A stretch of DNA of 64,000 bases. It comes from an uncultured Eubacteriales bacterium (lineage in GTDB: Bacteria; Bacillota; Clostridia; Christensenellales; CAG-138). The position numbers and the translations under genes are program-made. Numbering within the stretch: position 1 is the first letter of the stretch; every line of letters begins with the position of its first letter. The DNA is taken from the NCBI GenBank assembly GCA_900549955.1, contig URQH01000002.1, positions 62,001-126,000 of the forward strand, given 5' to 3'. The notes under the pieces were generated by a model. The model saw only the letters and a program-made list of their open reading frames with translations, ran no database searches and had not been told where the DNA came from. Below, one piece after another: positions 1 to 8,575 of the stretch.

Positions 1-605
1 GGGTGCACGCTGACGCGCCCGGCGCACGACCGTCCGGGAAACAGCAGCAGCCCGCGCTTGAGATACTGGAACGTCACCGTCTCGTCCGCCTCCACTGCCG
101 CGCCGCACCGGCGGCCGGTCAGCCCGTCGATACCGGACGGGATATCCACGGCAATCTTATACGCGTCCGAGCGATTCAGCGCACCGATCAGCTCGCAGAG
201 CTGCGGTGACAGCTCGCGCGAGAGTCCCGTGCCAAAGAGCGCATCCACCACGCAGCGGTACGCATCGAACTGCGGGGCGTCCTCGAGCAGACGGCAGCCG
301 CAGGCAAGGGCGCGCGTATAGTTGGTCAGCGCGTCGCCGCGCAGGGCCGCCGGGCTGCCGGAGAGGAACCCATCCGCCGGGTAGCCGGCCTCGTGCAGCA
401 GACGGAGCACGGCCAGCCCGTCCCCGCCGTTGTTGCCGGCGCCGCAAAGCACGAGCGTGCGCTCCGGCGGGCGCACCTGCCGGCGCACGGCCTGGGCAAC
501 CCCTTCAGCGGCGCGCTCCATGAGCGTCAGCCCCGGAATGCCATAGTCCTCGATCAGCGCGCGGTCTGCCAGCCGCGACTCTTCGGGCGTCAGTATCTGT
601 TTCAT
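1..605 (-). CDS. nnr: NAD(P)H-hydrate epimerase (YjeF N-terminal domain), partial at left edge
   Basis: The reading frame starts at the ATG at 605 and runs off the window, so about 200 N-terminal residues are visible. They look like a YjeF N-terminal domain: a start MKQILTPEESRLADR, the glycine-rich CGAGNNGGDGLAV loop near residue 50, and a later segment AVDIPSGIDGLTG that carries the expected Asp. The family epimerises damaged NAD(P)HX. In many bacteria the same chain continues into an ADP/ATP-dependent dehydratase domain, which would lie beyond the edge. The start overlaps the recX stop by four bases (ATGA), so translation is probably coupled. Whether the protein is one-domain or bifunctional cannot be seen here. 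Confidence 0.85.
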   Translation of the reverse strand, partial: MKQILTPEESRLADRALIEDYGIPGLTLMERAAEGVAQAVRRQVRPPERTLVLCGAGNNGGDGLAVLRLLHEAGYPADGFLSGSPAALRGDALTNYTRALACGCRLLEDAPQFDAYRCVVDALFGTGLSRELSPQLCELIGALNRSDAYKIAVDIPSGIDGLTGRRCGAAVEADETVTFQYLKRGLLLFPGRSCAGRVSVH

Positions 606-1102
606 ATCCCCTCTCCTTCCGCCGCATCGGCAAACGGCGCCACCGCCTGCAGGGAAACCCCATAGGAGAACCCGCGCCCCTGCAGCCGCTGCAACACGCG
701 CTCCGCCCGCTTGTCGGCAGGCAACGCGGCAAACTGCCGCCAGTATTTTTCGGCAACGGCTGCGGCGTTGGCCTGCTCCACCTCGTCCGTCACGGCGGAC
801 AGCGCCTCTTCAATGACCTCCGGCGGCAGCTCGTGCGCATGCAGCTGCTCCCGCAGGTGACGGCGGCTGACGGGCTTGGTCCTGAGGCGCGACTCAATGA
901 AATCAGCGGCAAACTTCGCATCGTCCGCCAGTCCCAGCTCTTTGAGCCGTTCGATGACCTGGGAAATCTCATATTCGCCAAATTGCTGTTCATCCAGATA
1001 CCGCTCCAACTCCCGCACGGTGCGCGCCCGATAGCCCAGGTATCGAAGCGCCGCATCCATGGGCGTGCCGGAGGGCCGTTTTCTTGTTTCTCTCATTTTC
1101 AT
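602..1102 (-). CDS. recX: Regulatory protein RecX
   Basis: This 166-residue protein has the RecX pattern of repeated three-helix units: ALRYLGYRARTVRELERYL near residue 20, then a unit with VIERLKELGLADDAKFAADF, then RRHLREQLHAHELPPEVIEEAL. RecX binds RecA filaments and modulates strand exchange in the cytoplasm. Length is typical of the family. No clear Shine-Dalgarno precedes the ATG at 1102, so the exact start is uncertain. A TATGAT element sits about ten bases upstream without a convincing -35. recX is followed by nnr with a four-base overlap. Confidence 0.85.
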   Translation of the reverse strand: MKMRETRKRPSGTPMDAALRYLGYRARTVRELERYLDEQQFGEYEISQVIERLKELGLADDAKFAADFIESRLRTKPVSRRHLREQLHAHELPPEVIEEALSAVTDEVEQANAAAVAEKYWRQFAALPADKRAERVLQRLQGRGFSYGVSLQAVAPFADAAEGEGI

Positions 1103-1227
1103 GCAACCATCATATCACAATCGCGGTCTTATATACAGGACTGCTTGAATTTTTTCGTCTCTCCAGTAGGAACAGGCGCCAAACAGGACTGATGAACAAA
1201 TTGTAACAAATGCCCATTTGGATAGGA

Positions 1228-1257
1228 TTGGATGAATACTTTGGTGCATAATATAAG
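1228..1257 (+). promoter_or_regulatory. Probable promoter of the VanW-family gene
   Basis: TTGGAT (1228-1233) and TATAAG (1252-1257) are separated by 18 bases. Transcription would begin near 1264, just ahead of the AGGAGG at 1273-1278. This rules out the upstream ATG at 1232 as a start, because it lies inside the promoter. Confidence 0.5.
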
Positions 1258-1285
1258 TGCCCCAATACATGCAGGAGGAAATGCA

Positions 1286-3085
1286 ATGGCAAACAATCTC
1301 TTTTTTGAGGAACAGCCCGACACCGACCTGGAACTCGTTCCCGACGACGGGTCGGTCGACACCGCTCTGGATCCGGAGCCGCTGTTCCAGGATAAAAAGA
1401 AACGCTCATTGGGAAGCAAACGAAACCTGTTTCTCATCGTCGGTCTCGCCCTTGCGCTGATACTGGTGCTTGGGGCTGTCTATTATATCATTACGCAGAA
1501 CCGGATTTCCGATGAAATTGCCGCCCAGGCCGCCGCGGAACAGGAGGCGCAGCGCCAACAGGCTGAGCTTGCGCTCAAACAGACGCAGGAATATGATGAG
1601 ATTGTCAACTCCAAGTATTTTCTGGAGGGCGTTACCGTAGAAGGCGTTGCCATCGGCGGAAAGACCATGTCCGAGGCCGAAGCCATGCTGAAAGAACTGA
1701 TTGCCTCCAAAGCGCTTTCCGGCAAGCTTCCGCTTACGCTGAACGACCAGACCTATTATTTTGACCTGAGCACCGTGCCCGTCACAACCAACCTGGCAGA
1801 TGTGCTCGCCCAGGCCTTCCAGCTCGCGCGCTCCGGCAATGTGGAAGATGTCCTGACGGAAGCCGAAAACATCCGTACCAACGGAAAAGCCTTTACGCTC
1901 ACGCTGCAATACGACTTTTCCTCCATCAGCGCGCAGGTCGCCGCGCTGGCGGCTGAGATCGACCAGCCCGCCAGCAGCGCCACCTTCGATAAGATTGACA
2001 AGGACGCCCACACCGTAACCATTGCGCAGGGTACTAGCGGCATTGCCGTCGACCAGCAGGCGCTGGTGCAGAGCATCACGACGGCGCTGATGGGCGGCGA
2101 CTATACCACCCCCATCGCCATCCCGTTGCAGGCCTCGCCTTCCATCAGCCCGGATGCGCAGGTTACCTTCCTCTCCACCAGCGCGGAGACCAGCTTCAGC
2201 GGCAGCAGCAGCAACCGCATCTACAACATCCAAAAGGGTGCGGATCTGATAAACGGCTACGTGCTGAAACCGGGCGAAACCTTTTCGACTAACGGCGTGC
2301 TCGGCACGCGCACGCTGGCCAACGGCTGGAAGATGGCCAACGCCTACGTCAGCGGCACCACGGAGGAGCAGGCGGGCGGCGGCGTATGCCAACTTTCGTC
2401 CACACTGTACAATGCGGTTGTGAAAGCGGACCTCGAGATCGTCTCTCGCCGCAATCACTCCATGCCCGTGTCGTATATGCGCAAAGGGCTGGACGCGACG
2501 ATCAACTCCGTGGGCAACATCATCGACTTTAAATTTAAAAACAACACGGATTCGGACGTGGTTATCTTCGCTTGGACCTCGGGCAAGACCCTGCATTTTA
2601 AGCTGTATCGCTGCGAGTTCGCCACAGACGAGTACGACGAGATCCGCCTGACGAGTGAAAAAATCGATACCATCTATCCCTCCGGAGAGATGGTCGAGGA
2701 GCTGGATCCGACGCTGCCTGTCGGATCTGAAGAGATCGTGGTAGAGCGCAAGAACGGCGAGCGCTGGCAGTCCTACAAAAACTACTATAAGGATGGCAAG
2801 CTCGTCAAAACCGAAAAGCTCGCCGTGTCCACCTATAGCGCCTTCGACGGCAAAAAGCTGGTCGGCCCGTCGCCCTCCCCCACGCTGACGCCGTCGAACA
2901 CGCCGGAACCCGCCGTGACGCCGGCGCCCGTCCCCTCGGACACGCCGTCACCGGCATTGCCTTCGCCTGCGACGCCATCGCCGTCCCCATCACCCACTCC
3001 AACGTCCGAACCCGACACAGGCGGGGAGGAACCCGACACGGGTGGCGAAGAACCCGGCGGTGATGGACCCATTCCAATCGGCTAA
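1286..3085 (+). CDS. VanW family envelope protein
   Basis: This is a 599-residue single-pass membrane protein. The start at 1286 is chosen because AGGAGG (1273-1278) sits at ideal distance and an earlier in-frame ATG at 1232 falls in the promoter. A short acidic cytoplasmic N-terminus precedes a transmembrane helix at about residues 47-70. Next comes a YoaR-like region containing VEGVAIGGKTMSEAEAMLKE, and a VanW domain at about 300-440 with the typical GGGVCQLSSTLYNAV and RRNHSMPVSYM segments. A G5-like segment follows at about 455-530, ending in a Pro/Ser/Thr tail rich in TPSP repeats. VanW proteins are linked to peptidoglycan or envelope functions in Firmicutes but have no defined reaction. 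The gene stands alone and ends at a strong terminator shared with a convergent gene. Confidence 0.85.
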   Translation: MANNLFFEEQPDTDLELVPDDGSVDTALDPEPLFQDKKKRSLGSKRNLFLIVGLALALILVLGAVYYIITQNRISDEIAAQAAAEQEAQRQQAELALKQTQEYDEIVNSKYFLEGVTVEGVAIGGKTMSEAEAMLKELIASKALSGKLPLTLNDQTYYFDLSTVPVTTNLADVLAQAFQLARSGNVEDVLTEAENIRTNGKAFTLTLQYDFSSISAQVAALAAEIDQPASSATFDKIDKDAHTVTIAQGTSGIAVDQQALVQSITTALMGGDYTTPIAIPLQASPSISPDAQVTFLSTSAETSFSGSSSNRIYNIQKGADLINGYVLKPGETFSTNGVLGTRTLANGWKMANAYVSGTTEEQAGGGVCQLSSTLYNAVVKADLEIVSRRNHSMPVSYMRKGLDATINSVGNIIDFKFKNNTDSDVVIFAWTSGKTLHFKLYRCEFATDEYDEIRLTSEKIDTIYPSGEMVEELDPTLPVGSEEIVVERKNGERWQSYKNYYKDGKLVKTEKLAVSTYSAFDGKKLVGPSPSPTLTPSNTPEPAVTPAPVPSDTPSPALPSPATPSPSPSPTPTSEPDTGGEEPDTGGEEPGGDGPIPIG

Positions 3086-3118
3086 TGGACGCACCGCCGC
3101 CGGACGCGGTTAAACAAT

Positions 3119-3145
3119 ATGCGCCGCCTGTCACAGGCGGCGCAT
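3119..3145. terminator. Bidirectional terminator between VanW-family and HAD genes
   Basis: A perfect 12-bp stem (ATGCGCCGCCTG and its complement) closes a three-base loop, TCA. It is followed by TTGTTT on the plus strand and by ATTGTTTAA on the minus strand. It lies between convergent genes ending at 3085 and 3177. Confidence 0.85.
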
Positions 3146-3176
3146 TTGTTTGCGCAAAGTTCTCCCCAGAGCGGCA

Positions 3177-3977
3177 TCACAAAACATAGCGTTCGATAAA
3201 ATCCGCCACGCCGTCTTCCTGACAGGACGGCACGATAATGGAAGCGGCTTTGAGCACTTCCCTGGTGCTGTTGGCCACCGCCACGCCATAACCCGCCCAC
3301 TCGATCATACTCAGATCCAGCGTGCTGTCGCCAATGGCCGCCACTTCCGCCTGCACAACACCGCGCAGATCTGCCAGCTGCGCGAGCGCGGCGCCCTTGG
3401 ACACCTCCACGCCGTTGATCTCGATAAACCCGGGCTGCGAGATCGTGACGGCCGCGCGGCCCTGCAGCGCCGCCTGTATCTGTGGGCACAGCTCCACGGC
3501 GCGCTCCGGCTCCGCATAGGCCAGCACCTTCGGGATGTTGGCATGGCGCATCCGCCTGAGTTCCGGCTCAATCCGAAATGGCAGATCGGTCCGTTCATGA
3601 TAGTAACGGAAAAAGTCGCAATCGTGCTCCGCTACGACCGTATCGCCCTCAAAAATCTGCACGTGGATGCCCAGCGAGTGGGCCAGCTCCAGCACATCCG
3701 CCACCAGATCCTCCGGCAGCGCATGGATCGCGATCGGCGCGCCGTCCGGCGCATGTACCAGCATGGCGCCGCCGTACTGGATCGTCGGCCCCTCGATCTC
3801 CAGCTGCGTCCAGATCTTCCGGCTCGACAGGAACCCCCGGCCGGTGGCAATGGTCACAAATACGCCCGCCGCCTGCGCCGCACGGATGGCTGCCAGGTTC
3901 CTCGGGCTGATGACGTCCTTTTCCCACGTCAGCGTCAAATCGATGTCTAAAGCAATCAAACGAATCTTGCCGTCCAT
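3177..3977 (-). CDS. Cof-type HAD-superfamily phosphatase
   Basis: This 266-residue cytoplasmic protein shows the HAD motifs of the Cof/YbiV group. Motif I is ALDIDLTLT near residue 9, with the nucleophile and acid Asp pair; Leu stands where Gly is usual. Motif II is TIATGRG near 42. The C-terminal motif III/IV region has VAAIGDSTLDLSMIEWAGYGVAVANS. A large C2-type cap lies between. Such enzymes dephosphorylate sugar phosphates, flavin or cofactor phosphates, and the substrate cannot be told from sequence. It starts 14 bases after the proA stop and is probably cotranscribed with proA. Confidence 0.85.
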   Translation of the reverse strand: MDGKIRLIALDIDLTLTWEKDVISPRNLAAIRAAQAAGVFVTIATGRGFLSSRKIWTQLEIEGPTIQYGGAMLVHAPDGAPIAIHALPEDLVADVLELAHSLGIHVQIFEGDTVVAEHDCDFFRYYHERTDLPFRIEPELRRMRHANIPKVLAYAEPERAVELCPQIQAALQGRAAVTISQPGFIEINGVEVSKGAALAQLADLRGVVQAEVAAIGDSTLDLSMIEWAGYGVAVANSTREVLKAASIIVPSCQEDGVADFIERYVL

Positions 3978-3991
3978 AGGCCGTCCCCCAC

Positions 3992-5233
3992 TCAGCGGAT
4001 CTGCCCATCGCCACGGACGACATATTTCACGCTCGTCAACTCATGGAGGCCCATGGGTCCGCGCGCATGCAACTTTTGCGTACTGATGCCGATCTCCGCG
4101 CCGAACCCGAACTCCTCCCCATCGGTAAACCGCGTAGAGGCGTTGACATAGACCGCGGCCGCATCCACCTCGTTCAAAAAGCGCTCCGCAGATGGCAGGT
4201 GCTGTGTGACAATGCATTCGCTGTGCCGCGTTCCATAGCGGTTGATGTGGGCGATGGCCTCCTCCAGGCTGTCCACCACACGGATGGAGAGGATGTAGTC
4301 GCCATATTCCGTGGACCAGTCCTCCTCTGTGGCGGCCGTGGCCTGCGGCAGGATCGCGCAGGTGCGCGGGCAGCCGCGCAACGCGGTGTGGTACGCGCTG
4401 AGCGCATCCGCAATGTGCGGTAGCGCCGCCGCCGCCACGTCAGCATGCACGAGAAGCGTCTCGCATGCGTTGCAGACGGCCGGCCGGGAACACTTGGCGT
4501 TGGTCACGATGGCAGCGGCCATGGCGAGGTCTGCCGATGCGTCCACATATGTATGGCATACGCCCACGCCCGTTTCGATGACCGGCACCGTAGCGTTGCG
4601 TACAACAGACTGTATCAACCCGGCGCCGCCGCGCGGGATCAACACGTCCAGATAGCCGTTGAGCCGCATCATCTCCGTAGCCGTTTCGCGCGAGGTGTCC
4701 CGCACCAGCTGGATCGCTCCCTTGGGAATGCCGGCGTTCTCCGCCGCCTCCGCCAGGCAGTCCGCCACCGCGATATTGGTGCGGATCGCCTCGGAGCCGC
4801 CGCGCAGCAGGCACGCATTCGACGATTTGAGGCACAGGCCTATCGCGTCTGCCGTGACGTTTGGGCGCGCCTCGTAGATGATGCCGACCACGCCAAGCGG
4901 CACGCGGCGTTTTTCAATGGACAGGCCGTTTGGCCGGCGGAAAACGGCGTCCGCCCCGCCCACGGGATCCGGCAGCGACGCCACCTTCCGAAGCCCGCCC
5001 GCCATGCCAGAAATGCGCGCCGGAGAAAGCGCCAGCCGATCCAGCAACGCCTCAGTGCGCCCCGCGTCCCTGGCCGCGGCAAGGTCGAGCGCGTTGGCGG
5101 CCAAAATGGCGTCTGTCTGTGCCTCCAGCGCATCGGCCATGGCGCACAGCGCCGCATTTTTGGTTTTCGTGTCAACAGTTAGCAGACGATAGGATGCCTC
5201 TTTGGCGCATTGCGCCCGTTGTTGCAATGTCAT
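3992..5233 (-). CDS. proA: Gamma-glutamyl phosphate reductase (ProA)
   Basis: This 413-residue enzyme belongs to the aldehyde dehydrogenase superfamily. It reduces gamma-glutamyl phosphate to glutamate semialdehyde with NADPH, the second step of proline synthesis. The open frame extends further upstream, but the start at 5233 gives the usual N-terminus and length and sits downstream of a good promoter. Diagnostic segments are IPRGGAGLI, VIETGVGVCHTYVDASAD, the catalytic-cysteine region PAVCNACETLLVH, and NASTRFTDGEEFGFGAEIGIST near the end. The usual partner proB (glutamate 5-kinase) is not in the window, which is unusual because the two normally form an operon. Confidence 0.95.
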   Translation of the reverse strand: MTLQQRAQCAKEASYRLLTVDTKTKNAALCAMADALEAQTDAILAANALDLAAARDAGRTEALLDRLALSPARISGMAGGLRKVASLPDPVGGADAVFRRPNGLSIEKRRVPLGVVGIIYEARPNVTADAIGLCLKSSNACLLRGGSEAIRTNIAVADCLAEAAENAGIPKGAIQLVRDTSRETATEMMRLNGYLDVLIPRGGAGLIQSVVRNATVPVIETGVGVCHTYVDASADLAMAAAIVTNAKCSRPAVCNACETLLVHADVAAAALPHIADALSAYHTALRGCPRTCAILPQATAATEEDWSTEYGDYILSIRVVDSLEEAIAHINRYGTRHSECIVTQHLPSAERFLNEVDAAAVYVNASTRFTDGEEFGFGAEIGISTQKLHARGPMGLHELTSVKYVVRGDGQIR

Positions 5234-5264
5234 AATAATGCTTTGCCTCTCTCCAGTTTGCAAT

Positions 5265-5293
5265 AGTATACTACAAATCGCGGGGAGAGGCAA
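5265..5293 (-). promoter_or_regulatory. Promoter of proA
   Basis: On the minus strand, TTGCCT (complement 5288-5293) and TATACT (complement 5265-5270) are spaced by 17 bases. A perfect 9-bp inverted repeat, TTGCCTCTC / GAGAGGCAA (5243-5251 and 5285-5293), brackets the -10 and includes the -35 and the purine-rich ribosome-binding area. Confidence 0.6.
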
Positions 5294-5303
5294 CCATGGG
5301 TCC

Positions 5304-5867
5304 TCAGCTCTCCATGCTCTCCAGATAGTGGTTGATCTCTTCGAGCGAATTAAACAGCACGCCCTCCTGCAGCTCGGCACGCGCCTCTTCTCCGAGCCCG
5401 TCCAGGGAAACCTCCAGTTCCAGTACGGGCGCCATTGCCAGCGTGTCCGTCTGCATCTGGCAGACCTCCAAATTGCCCTGTGCATCGGCACGGAGCAGCA
5501 GGTGTTTGGGGCAGTAGCTCTCGGTGCTGACCACCACGCGCACAAGTTCCGACGTAAAACTCGTGATAACGGCATCCGGCCAGTAGGCCGCCAGCTCCTG
5601 GCGTGTCATCCCAACGAGCGCGGAAGTGTCCGTCGCGGCCACGGTCTCACGATGCTGACAGCCAAGGTAACAGATGTCGCGCTCCACACGCGTCTCCGGC
5701 AAAATGGACGGCTCGCCAATGCGGTCCACCTCGGCCGCGTCCTGCTCCTGTTCGGCCTCCTGTTGCATCGGCGCCATCGTCAACGCCAGCCCCAGCAGCA
5801 GCCCGGCAGCGAGCGCAAGCGCAGTACACACGAGAATCCTCCGGTTCTCCCTCAAAAAACTCAACAT
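5304..5867 (-). CDS. BofC-like sporulation protein
   Basis: This 187-residue protein has an N-terminal membrane anchor (about residues 10-30, a run of Ala/Leu). The C-terminal half resembles the BofC C-terminal domain: MTRQELAAYWPDAVITSFTS, an EYxCPxH-like YCPKHLLL stretch, and an ending LQEGVLFNSLEEINHYLES. In Bacillus subtilis, BofC sits in the intermembrane space and restrains SpoIVB, which delays sigma-K activation. The start at 5867 is chosen for its GGAGGT site and because it places the anchor correctly. The match is by eye and the N-terminal BofC domain is weak. The gene diverges from the membrane protein gene at 6013. Confidence 0.65.
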   Translation of the reverse strand: MLSFLRENRRILVCTALALAAGLLLGLALTMAPMQQEAEQEQDAAEVDRIGEPSILPETRVERDICYLGCQHRETVAATDTSALVGMTRQELAAYWPDAVITSFTSELVRVVVSTESYCPKHLLLRADAQGNLEVCQMQTDTLAMAPVLELEVSLDGLGEEARAELQEGVLFNSLEEINHYLESMES

Positions 5868-5944
5868 ATGGACAGACCTCCTGCTCCGAGTGTATCCCGA
5901 AACCGGGTCTGATATTCGGTGCGCCGACGCACGCCACGCCCCGC

Positions 5945-5973
5945 TTTTCAATTCGGCCAGATTCTGGTATACT
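5945..5973 (+). promoter_or_regulatory. Probable promoter of the GT-C-like membrane protein gene
   Basis: TTTTCA (5945-5950) and TATACT (5968-5973) are 17 bases apart. The -10 is good and the -35 weak. Transcription would start close to 5980, supporting the TTG start at 6013. Confidence 0.45.
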
Positions 5974-6012
5974 ATAGCTCATACGTTCCGGCTTTGTTTG
6001 GAGGTCGTTCGC

Positions 6013-7923
6013 TTGCTGTTTGATCTGTTGTCCGTGGCCTATCTGGCGGCGTTCATCGTTTCCGGAATCGGGGTCAGCCGGTGGTTGTTCTCCGGGGAGC
6101 GGCCGCTGGTGCGCATCTGGCTCGGCTGTGTGGCCGCGCTGGTCCTGCTGCTGTGGCTACCGGCGCTCTGGGCGTTCCTGCTGGACTTTACGCTGCTTGC
6201 CCAACTCCTTGCGCTCGTCACGGCCTGCTGTCTCGGCTGCCTGAGCTATCTGCTCGCAAGGCGCAAGCAGCGCGAGCGCACGCCCTGGGCAGACGAGTCC
6301 GCGCCGCTGTTCACGCTGCTGCCGCTGTTCGTGCTCGGGATCATCCTGCTGTCCACGCACACGATCGTCAACCGGGACGGCGCGCTGTGGGTCGGGCAGT
6401 CCACCTACGGCGACCTCGCCATGCACCTCGGGTTCATCACGAGCATTGCGGAACAGGGCACTTTCCCGCCCATGTATTCCATCTGCCCGGACACGCCCGT
6501 CGGCTATCCGTTCCTGTCCGACAGCATCAGCTCCACGTTCTATGTGCTGGGAGCCGACCTGCGCTTTGCGACCATGTTGCCGGCCATGTTTGCCTATGGG
6601 CTCGTGCTGCTCGGCGTATACCTCTTTTTCGAACGCTGGCTCTCGGAAAAGAGACTGGCCTGCTTTGCGGCGCTGCTCTTCTTCGTGGGCGGCGGGTTCG
6701 GATTTGCCTATTTCTTCGATCTGGCACAGTTCCAGCCGGACCGGCTGGCCAGCCTGTTTACGGCCTTCTACGAGACGCCGACCAACTATCCCACCTATGG
6801 CCTGCGCTGGGTCAACCCGATTGCGGACATGCTGATCCCACAGCGCGCCACGCTGTTCGGCTGGGCGCTGCTGTTCCCCTGCCTCTACCTGCTCTACCGC
6901 GCCGCATTTGAGCGCGAAACGCGCCTGTTCTACCCGCTGGGCATCCTCGCTGGTGCGCTTCCGCTCGTCCACACGCATTCGTTCCTGGCGCTCGGGCTCG
7001 TCAGCGTCGTCTACTTCCTGCGCAGCATTGCGCGCGTGGAGGGCAAGGCGCAGCTCCTGGGATATTTGAAATACGCCGGCATCGTCGCGCTGCTGGCGGG
7101 GCCGCAGCTGCTGTGTTTTACCTTCCGGCAATCCGGCAGCTTTTTGCACCTCAACTGGAACTGGGACAACGTGAGCGACTCGTTCCTGTGGTTTTACATC
7201 AAGAACTGGGGACTGTTGTTCGTGCTGTTGCCGATCGCCTATCTGGACGCGGGCAAGCACGACCGCGCCGTCTACCGCGGGATCCTGCTGCTCTGGCTGC
7301 TGGGCGAGACGGTGCAGTTCCAACCCAACGCATATGACAACAACAAGATCCTGTTCATCTGGTTCGCGTTCACGTGCGGGCTTGTGGCCAAATGGCTCAT
7401 CGGCACCTATCGCAAGCTGCAAGCGCAGGCGCGGCTCGCGCACGGCCCGCTGCTTGGCACGCGCGTGCTGGCGGCGTTCGTCTGCATCGCGCTGTTCCTC
7501 TCCGGCACGCTGACGCTCATGCGCGAGTGGAATTCGGAATACCAACTCGTCGGCGCCGAGGAAGTGGAGGCCGCGGACTTTGTGCGCGAAAACACGGCGC
7601 CGGACGCCACATTCCTGACCTGCAACAACCACAACAACGCTATCGCGGCGCTCACGGGACGCAACATCGTCTGCGGCTCCGGTACATTCCTGTATTTCCA
7701 CGGCGTGGACTACAGCGCGCGCGAACAGGCGCTTGCCGGCCTGTTCGAAACTCCCGAAACCGCCCTGCAAGCGCTGCAAGAGACCTATTCCATTGACTAC
7801 GTGTACATTGGACCCTACGAACGGGCCAACTACGACTGCGACATCGACTACTTTAACGCGCACGCGAGCATCGTGTTCGACAACGGCTCCGTCGTGATCT
7901 ACGAGCTCAGTCCAGCCCCATGA
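6013..7923 (+). CDS. Polytopic membrane protein, GT-C glycosyltransferase-like
   Basis: This protein of about 636 residues has roughly a dozen hydrophobic helices. The start is taken as TTG at 6013 because GGAGGT (6000-6005) lies seven bases upstream and a promoter precedes it; the longer open frame overlaps the bofC-like gene on the other strand and is rejected. A long extracytoplasmic loop after the third or fourth helix carries GDLAMHLGFITSIAEQGTFPP and a GYPFLSD segment, a layout seen in GT-C enzymes that use polyprenyl-linked sugars. The C-terminal region after the last helix is soluble and probably outside the cell. Donor and acceptor are unknown. Its last 17 bases overlap the end of the convergent DUF2461 gene. 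Confidence 0.6.
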   Translation: MLFDLLSVAYLAAFIVSGIGVSRWLFSGERPLVRIWLGCVAALVLLLWLPALWAFLLDFTLLAQLLALVTACCLGCLSYLLARRKQRERTPWADESAPLFTLLPLFVLGIILLSTHTIVNRDGALWVGQSTYGDLAMHLGFITSIAEQGTFPPMYSICPDTPVGYPFLSDSISSTFYVLGADLRFATMLPAMFAYGLVLLGVYLFFERWLSEKRLACFAALLFFVGGGFGFAYFFDLAQFQPDRLASLFTAFYETPTNYPTYGLRWVNPIADMLIPQRATLFGWALLFPCLYLLYRAAFERETRLFYPLGILAGALPLVHTHSFLALGLVSVVYFLRSIARVEGKAQLLGYLKYAGIVALLAGPQLLCFTFRQSGSFLHLNWNWDNVSDSFLWFYIKNWGLLFVLLPIAYLDAGKHDRAVYRGILLLWLLGETVQFQPNAYDNNKILFIWFAFTCGLVAKWLIGTYRKLQAQARLAHGPLLGTRVLAAFVCIALFLSGTLTLMREWNSEYQLVGAEEVEAADFVRENTAPDATFLTCNNHNNAIAALTGRNIVCGSGTFLYFHGVDYSAREQALAGLFETPETALQALQETYSIDYVYIGPYERANYDCDIDYFNAHASIVFDNGSVVIYELSPAP

Positions 7924-8575
7924 GGAAGCGGTACACCGGGCGCATCAGCAAAAACGCGTCCGCAATCTCCTCCGCAATCGCGGGCGAATACGTGCGGCTC
8001 AGCTCCGGCGACGAAAAGCAGAAGCTGAGCGAGCGGCGGTTGAGCCAGGGCAGCAATGCCGGGTCGCCATCCGTAAACTTCGGCCGGCGATAGGCCTCGC
8101 CCTCTACCCGGAACCGCGTCGCAAACCGCGGCTCGCTCACCAGCGCGAGAAACTTTTCCGGCATGGCGCGCATGCGCTCCCGCATTGCGCCCATCTGTGC
8201 CGGGTCGGGCGCATACATCCCCATGCCGTAGCCATAGCATTCCCGTTCAAACTCGGCGTACATCACAAAGCACTCGCTCGTGCGCTTTTCCGCCGGCTTA
8301 AACGCAAGCCAAACGTGATCGCGATAGGGCGACTTGTCCTTTGAATAGCGTGTGTCGCGCCGGATACGCGACACGATGGCGGCCGGCCGCGGATTGAACG
8401 CCGGATTGATATCCAGCGCCACCGGCAGCAGCCGTTCGGCCAGCGCCAGCATGGGCTGCTGCACCAGACGGCGATACCGCTCTCGGTTGGCCTCGAAAAA
8501 CTCGCGATAGTTTTGAAACGCAATTTCCCAGAAAAACTGATACATCTCCTCCGGGCAACCACGAAATTCCGTCAT
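7907..8575 (-). CDS. DUF2461 family protein
   Basis: This 222-residue cytoplasmic protein has the pattern of the DUF2461 (TIGR02453) family: an N-terminal FFWEIAFQNYREFFEANRE, then the conserved SRIRRDTRYSKDKSPYRDH block near residue 75 and LPWLNRRSLSFCF later. Function is unknown in the family. Its ATG overlaps the stop of the upstream large surface-protein gene (ATGA), so it is the last gene of the tyrS-yigZ-surface protein operon. The 3' end overlaps the convergent membrane protein gene by 17 bases. Confidence 0.85.
   Translation of the reverse strand: MTEFRGCPEEMYQFFWEIAFQNYREFFEANRERYRRLVQQPMLALAERLLPVALDINPAFNPRPAAIVSRIRRDTRYSKDKSPYRDHVWLAFKPAEKRTSECFVMYAEFERECYGYGMGMYAPDPAQMGAMRERMRAMPEKFLALVSEPRFATRFRVEGEAYRRPKFTDGDPALLPWLNRRSLSFCFSSPELSRTYSPAIAEEIADAFLLMRPVYRFLMGLD

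Noticed and set aside
6157..7863. Long minus-strand frame opposite the GT-C-like gene
   Set aside because: Highly charged composition without repeats or motifs; the plus frame has regular hydrophobic helices and a ribosome-binding site.
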